The position numbers and the translations under genes are program-made. A stretch of DNA of 64,000 nucleotides. It comes from Petrimonas sulfuriphila (GTDB lineage: Bacteria; Bacteroidota; Bacteroidia; Bacteroidales; Dysgonomonadaceae). The stretch is taken from the NCBI RefSeq assembly GCF_051201015.1, contig NZ_JBPEHI010000002.1. One strand, written 5' to 3'. The notes below the pieces were generated by a model. That model was not told where the DNA came from and made no database searches. It saw nothing but the letters and a program-made list of their open reading frames with translations. Positions 60,781-64,000 of the stretch are shown piece by piece (position 1 is the first letter of the stretch; each line of letters opens with the position of its first letter).

Positions 60781-60802
60781 ATAAATCGCAAATATTTTTA
60801 CG

Positions 60803-61591
60803 ATGATTAAAGAGAGGATTATACAAATACTTGAATATAAAAACATTCCGAAAGAAAGTTTTTATAAGGATATTGGTATGTCCTCTGCAAATTTTAGAGG
60901 AAAAGCAAAAGAAACTCCCCTAAACTCAAATGCTATCGAAAATATATTATCGATAATACCGGACATTAATCCAACTTGGCTTTTAACTGGAAAAGGTAAA
61001 ATGCTGAAAGGAAAAGGACACGAACTCTCTATAATTAGTGGGCAGGAGGTGCCATACATTCAAGCAAGAAGTGAAGATTTAATAGATATCCCCATTATAG
61101 ACATCGAGGCGGCGGCCGGATCCGGCCAATTAAACGGTGACTATATTGAGCCTCTCGGCCATATTACAGTTCCGGCGAATTCATTGCACAGCAGAACGGC
61201 CACTTATTACGCTATCCGCAGCCGTGGCGACAGTATGTTTCCCACTATTTATGACAAAGATGTATTGATTATTCGCCAGCTCGAACGGGCAGAGTGGGCC
61301 GATATCAGAGATGAATATGTCTATGTTGTAGTTGATAGCGAGGGTAAGACTTATGTTAAAAGGATAAGAAACCGATTAAGCCGGGGATTTATTGTCCTAA
61401 CCTCCGACAACCTCGATAAGCACAATTATCCCAACTTTACGCTTGAGGAAAGCGAACTCCACTACTTCTTTTATGCCGAATTGAAGATATCGGCACATTT
61501 CCCCAACATAAACGCCACATATTTCGATCGACTTAAACTCCTCGAAGATCGGTTCGATGAAGTAGAACGACAGCTTAAAAGGCTACAATAA
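60803..61591 (+). CDS. Phage repressor, HTH plus S24 (LexA-like) peptidase
   Basis: 262 aa. An N-terminal HTH (residues 1-60) is linked to an S24 domain with the cleavage site Ala105-Gly106 (EAAAGSGQ), catalytic Ser144 (RGDSMFPT) and Lys186 (YVKRIRN). It maintains lysogeny, and RecA-stimulated self-cleavage would link induction to DNA damage. A C-terminal coiled coil (LEDRFDEVERQLKRLQ) may oligomerise it. Divergent from the early operon. Confidence 0.9.
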   Translation: MIKERIIQILEYKNIPKESFYKDIGMSSANFRGKAKETPLNSNAIENILSIIPDINPTWLLTGKGKMLKGKGHELSIISGQEVPYIQARSEDLIDIPIIDIEAAAGSGQLNGDYIEPLGHITVPANSLHSRTATYYAIRSRGDSMFPTIYDKDVLIIRQLERAEWADIRDEYVYVVVDSEGKTYVKRIRNRLSRGFIVLTSDNLDKHNYPNFTLEESELHYFFYAELKISAHFPNINATYFDRLKLLEDRFDEVERQLKRLQ

Positions 61592-61854
61592 ATGGCAAAC
61601 GGAGAAAACACACGTATTATTAGATTTTTTCCGTTTTTTTCTCGCTTTTTTTCCATTCCACACACATTTTACAGATTATTCATGCAGTAAACATACAATA
61701 TACGGCTAATTATAAGCAATTTACAACTATATTTATTTTACTGGTAACGACAATATTAACACAGTTTCCCCCACTCATTAACTATATTTTAACAAATAAA
61801 CATCGTTTTCATGCATGTTTTCACCGCTCAATCGACTTATTATTTGCACAAAAA

Positions 61855-61913
61855 GTAACCCTAAACCTCATATTTTTACATTTTAGAAAAGTAACCCTAA
61901 AGGTAACCCTAAA
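61855..61913 (+). repeat. Three GTAACCCTAAA repeats near the left phage end
   Basis: Exact 11-bp copies at 61855-61865, 61891-61901 and 61903-61913, inside the phage left end beyond the repressor. They may bind a phage protein or be part of the end enhancer. The rest of 61592-62140 shows no convincing gene. Confidence 0.6.
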
Positions 61914-62140
61914 TATAAAAAAGGCGGCATTCGCCACCTCTTCATCCTTTCGCCCGCCGTTCCCGATAATAGTCGCTGTTTGACTGTCCCAACTCGGTTC
62001 ATTACGGTCATTATACGCTTTTCTGGTGCAGTTTCCCGATATTATGTGCGAAAAGCCCATAAACAGCATTCGTATGTAATATAAACACCGTTTAAGGGCC
62101 TGCAAGGCCTCGCGTATTGTAACACAAATGTTAAGTAATG

Positions 62141-62247
62141 TCACATTTCGTTTTTTGCCGTGCGAGGTGTCTGTGTCGTTCCTTTCCCGCTCCCGTGCTA
62201 GGTTTCAGTTATTATTTATTTAATTAGTTTTATCGCTTTTCGTTTTT
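62141..62247 (-). repeat. Inverted terminal repeats, left phage end
   Basis: 62141-62155 is the exact reverse complement of the repeat at 24857-24871. 62233-62247 reads AAAAACGAAAAGCGA on the minus strand, two or three mismatches from the other copies. These are the expected MuA sites of the second end. Confidence 0.7.
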
Positions 62248-62367
62248 AGCCCCATATTTGCCCATAAAGATACCAGATCATTTTTTATCGTGGTTATCTG
62301 CAGGCTCACAAACCAGATCCGAAGATGCAGGAGATATTGGGAAGATTGACGCGTTAACCCGTAGAAA

Positions 62368-62397
62368 AGAAAAAAGGAAAGTATTAAAACTTTCCTT
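62368..62397 (-). terminator. Terminator of the tRNA-Met gene
   Basis: An 8-bp stem (62374-62381 with 62390-62397) with a T-rich run on the minus strand, directly downstream of the tRNA. Confidence 0.8.
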
Positions 62398-62403
62398 CAG
62401 TAG

Positions 62404-62476
<73 letters not shown>

Positions 62477-62568
62477 ATATGTTTTCATTAATTGAGGTGC
62501 AAAGATACAATGTTTTTATTTATAAAACAAGTTTTTTGTATTTCTTTTTTTTTCTGCGACAAAATATG

Positions 62569-62576
62569 TACTTTTG
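62569..62576 (+). promoter_or_regulatory. Promoter -7 box for the GT2 gene
   Basis: TACTTTTG matches TAnnTTTG, 18 bp before the ATG at 62594. Confidence 0.55.
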
Positions 62577-62593
62577 GTATAAATTTCAAAACC

Positions 62594-63337
62594 ATGTCCG
62601 ACAGTCTTGTAATTATACCCACGTACAACGAAAAAGAAAACATCGAGAACATTATCCGTACCGTTTTTGGTTTGTCAAAGCCATTTGACATACTTGTTAT
62701 AGACGATGGGTCGCCCGATGGAACCGCAACCATTGTACGCCATTTGGCAGAAACGGAATTTTCAAGCCGGCTTTTTATGGAAGAGCGGGAAGGTAAGTTG
62801 GGTTTGGGGACCGCTTATATTCATGGTTTTAAATGGGCTCTAGCCCGTTCTTACGCTTATATTTTCGAGATGGACGCCGATTTTTCCCACAATCCCGATG
62901 ACTTGCCAAGGCTTTATTCTGCCTGTCACGATGAAGGGTTTGATATGTCGGTGGGATCCCGGTATTGCAGCGGTGTAAATGTTGTCAACTGGCCTATAGG
63001 ACGTGTCTTGATGTCTTATTTCGCCTCCAAATATGTTCAGGTGATAACAGGGGTAGCTATTAAGGATACTACTGCCGGATTTGTTTGCTACAAACGAAAG
63101 GTATTGGAGACCATCAACCTGGACGATATAAAATTCAAAGGCTATGCGTTTCAGATTGAGATGAAGTATACGGCTTACGCATTGGGATTCAAAATAAAAG
63201 AAGTATCGGTGATATTTGTAAATCGTCAGTTGGGGACCTCCAAAATGAACAGCAGCATTTTTGGGGAAGCTTTTTTTGGTGTTATGAATTTGCGCTGGAG
63301 AAAAATATCGGGCAACATTAAACCCAAACAATTATGA
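62594..63337 (+). CDS. Polyprenol monophosphomannose synthase-like GT2 glycosyltransferase
   Basis: 247 aa from the ATG at 62594. The DPM1-type GT2 pattern is clear: LVIIPTYNEKENIENII, VIDDGSPDGTA, the metal-binding EMDADFSHNPDDLP and VGSRYC. There is no C-terminal membrane domain, as in soluble DPM1-like enzymes. It would transfer mannose (or another hexose) from a nucleotide sugar to polyprenyl phosphate, the donor type used by GT39 enzymes. It overlaps the next gene by 3 bp (ATGA). Confidence 0.88.
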   Translation: MSDSLVIIPTYNEKENIENIIRTVFGLSKPFDILVIDDGSPDGTATIVRHLAETEFSSRLFMEEREGKLGLGTAYIHGFKWALARSYAYIFEMDADFSHNPDDLPRLYSACHDEGFDMSVGSRYCSGVNVVNWPIGRVLMSYFASKYVQVITGVAIKDTTAGFVCYKRKVLETINLDDIKFKGYAFQIEMKYTAYALGFKIKEVSVIFVNRQLGTSKMNSSIFGEAFFGVMNLRWRKISGNIKPKQL

Positions 63338-64000
63338 AACTTATCCATAAGGCAATCCTTATTAACGAAGGCCGTTCCTTTACGGGTTCTGTACTTGTAG
63401 AAGGAGACAGGATTTCGAAAGTATTTGAGAACGAAGTCCCCGAAATTATCCTTCAGCAGTGCGGTGAAATTATCGATGCAAGGGGCTTGTACCTTATTCC
63501 CGGGGTATTGGATGATCAGGTGCATTTTCGTGATCCCGGACTTACGCACAAGGGTGATATTTATTCGGAGAGCAGGGCCGCTGTCGCTGGAGGCGTAACC
63601 TCGTTTATGGAAATGCCCAATACCAACCCGCAAACCGTGACGATAGATGCTTTGCACGAAAAGTTTGATCTGGCCGCACAAAAATCCATTGCCAATTATT
63701 CGTTTTACCTGGGTGCCACCAACGACAACATCAAGGAACTGAAAAAAGTCGACAAAAAGAACGTTTGCGGGGTGAAAGTATTTATGGGCGCTTCTACCGG
63801 AAACATGCTGGTAGACAACGCAAAAACGCTGCAGCGGATCTTTGCAGAGGTAGATTCGTTGATTGCTACACATTGCGAGAACGAAGAGATTATACGTGAA
63901 AATGTAGATAACTATAAGAAACGGTTCGGGGAAGATATTCCCGTTCTGTACCATCCGCTTATCCGCAGTGAAGAAGCATGCTTCCGCTCTTCGGCACAAG
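63334..64000 (+). CDS. pyrC: Dihydroorotase, N-terminal part (3' end outside window)
   Basis: The first 222 residues are present and the frame is open at the window edge. An amidohydrolase fold is indicated by LIPGVLDDQVHFRDPGL, AVAGGVTSFMEMPNTNP and THCENEE. It catalyses ring closure of carbamoyl aspartate in pyrimidine synthesis. The usual HxH metal motif reads QVH here. The ATG overlaps the GT2 stop, so the pair is probably one operon. Confidence 0.92.
   Translation, partial: MKLIHKAILINEGRSFTGSVLVEGDRISKVFENEVPEIILQQCGEIIDARGLYLIPGVLDDQVHFRDPGLTHKGDIYSESRAAVAGGVTSFMEMPNTNPQTVTIDALHEKFDLAAQKSIANYSFYLGATNDNIKELKKVDKKNVCGVKVFMGASTGNMLVDNAKTLQRIFAEVDSLIATHCENEEIIRENVDNYKKRFGEDIPVLYHPLIRSEEACFRSSAQ

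Larger units (their letters stand above)
24779..62280. mobile_element. Mu-like transposable prophage, about 37.5 kb
   Basis: Gene content is that of a Mu-type phage: S24 repressor, Ner-like protein, DDE transposase MuA, ATPase MuB, Gam, portal of the DUF935 family, MuF, virion morphogenesis protein, tape measure and lysis genes. The proposed ends are TG at 24779 and CA at 62280, each flanked by TTTTT, which fits the 5-bp target duplication of Mu-like elements although homopolymers are weak evidence. Copies of a 15-bp repeat lie inside both ends in inverted orientation. No integrase gene or tRNA att site is present. Confidence 0.85.

Noticed and set aside
61821..62144. 107-codon minus-strand frame ending in FRVTF-type repeats
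   Set aside because: It is created by the GTAACCCTAAA repeats and its start lies in a terminal repeat; no independent support for coding.

Overview
The window is a piece of a Bacteroidota chromosome, most like the Dysgonomonadaceae/Porphyromonadaceae group. This rests on family resemblance (acetyl-CoA hydrolase/transferase, DUF3109, DUF4494, GH76/GH125/GH92 mannan enzymes, a Bacteroidetes-type dihydroorotase) and on the repeated promoter -7 box TAnnTTTG. A 37.5-kb Mu-like transposable prophage interrupts it.

Left host region (1-24.7 kb). It holds the 3' end of a CoA-transferase gene, a small GlsB-type membrane protein, the potassium system trkA-trkH, dxs, recQ, and the proteostasis set tig-clpP-clpX. 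Then come a CPBP protease, a DUF3109 protein, a GT39 glycosyltransferase, a DUF4375 protein, DUF1015 and M20-peptidase genes and an Lrp/AsnC regulator. A compact alpha-mannan operon follows (GH76 endo-mannanase, GH125 exo-1,6-mannosidase, GH92 alpha-mannosidase) with no SusC/SusD pair. An rlpA gene closes the region.

Prophage (about 24,779-62,280). The right end carries a D12-class adenine methylase and a lipoprotein moron. Leftward late genes run from the capsid protease and capsid through a lysis cassette (GH24 endolysin, holin candidate, single-protein spanin candidate) to the tail tube, G/GT chaperones with a -1 slippery site, tape measure, Dit-like protein and a 1,856-aa tail tip. Rightward late genes are the terminase subunits, gp36-like, portal, MuF and virion morphogenesis genes. 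The two late operons diverge from about 41.3 kb. An AT-rich two-gene cassette at 48.4-49.8 kb looks like a RexA/RexB-type exclusion system. The leftward early operon runs from a Ner-like gene through MuA, MuB, an ATPase, a possible GemA-like protein and Gam. It ends in a complete diversity-generating retroelement (DGR): two target genes, a template repeat and a reverse transcriptase, followed by small coupled genes. An S24-family repressor is divergent at 60.8 kb. The prophage ends carry inverted copies of a 15-bp repeat.

Right host region (62.3-64 kb). It holds an initiator tRNA-Met, a polyprenyl-phosphate-mannose-synthase-like GT2 and the 5' part of a dihydroorotase gene.

The strongest findings are the DGR, where every TR/VR difference falls at a template adenine, and the Rex-like cassette. 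Two putative -1 frameshift sites in structural genes and a MuF protein with a toxin-like C-terminus follow.
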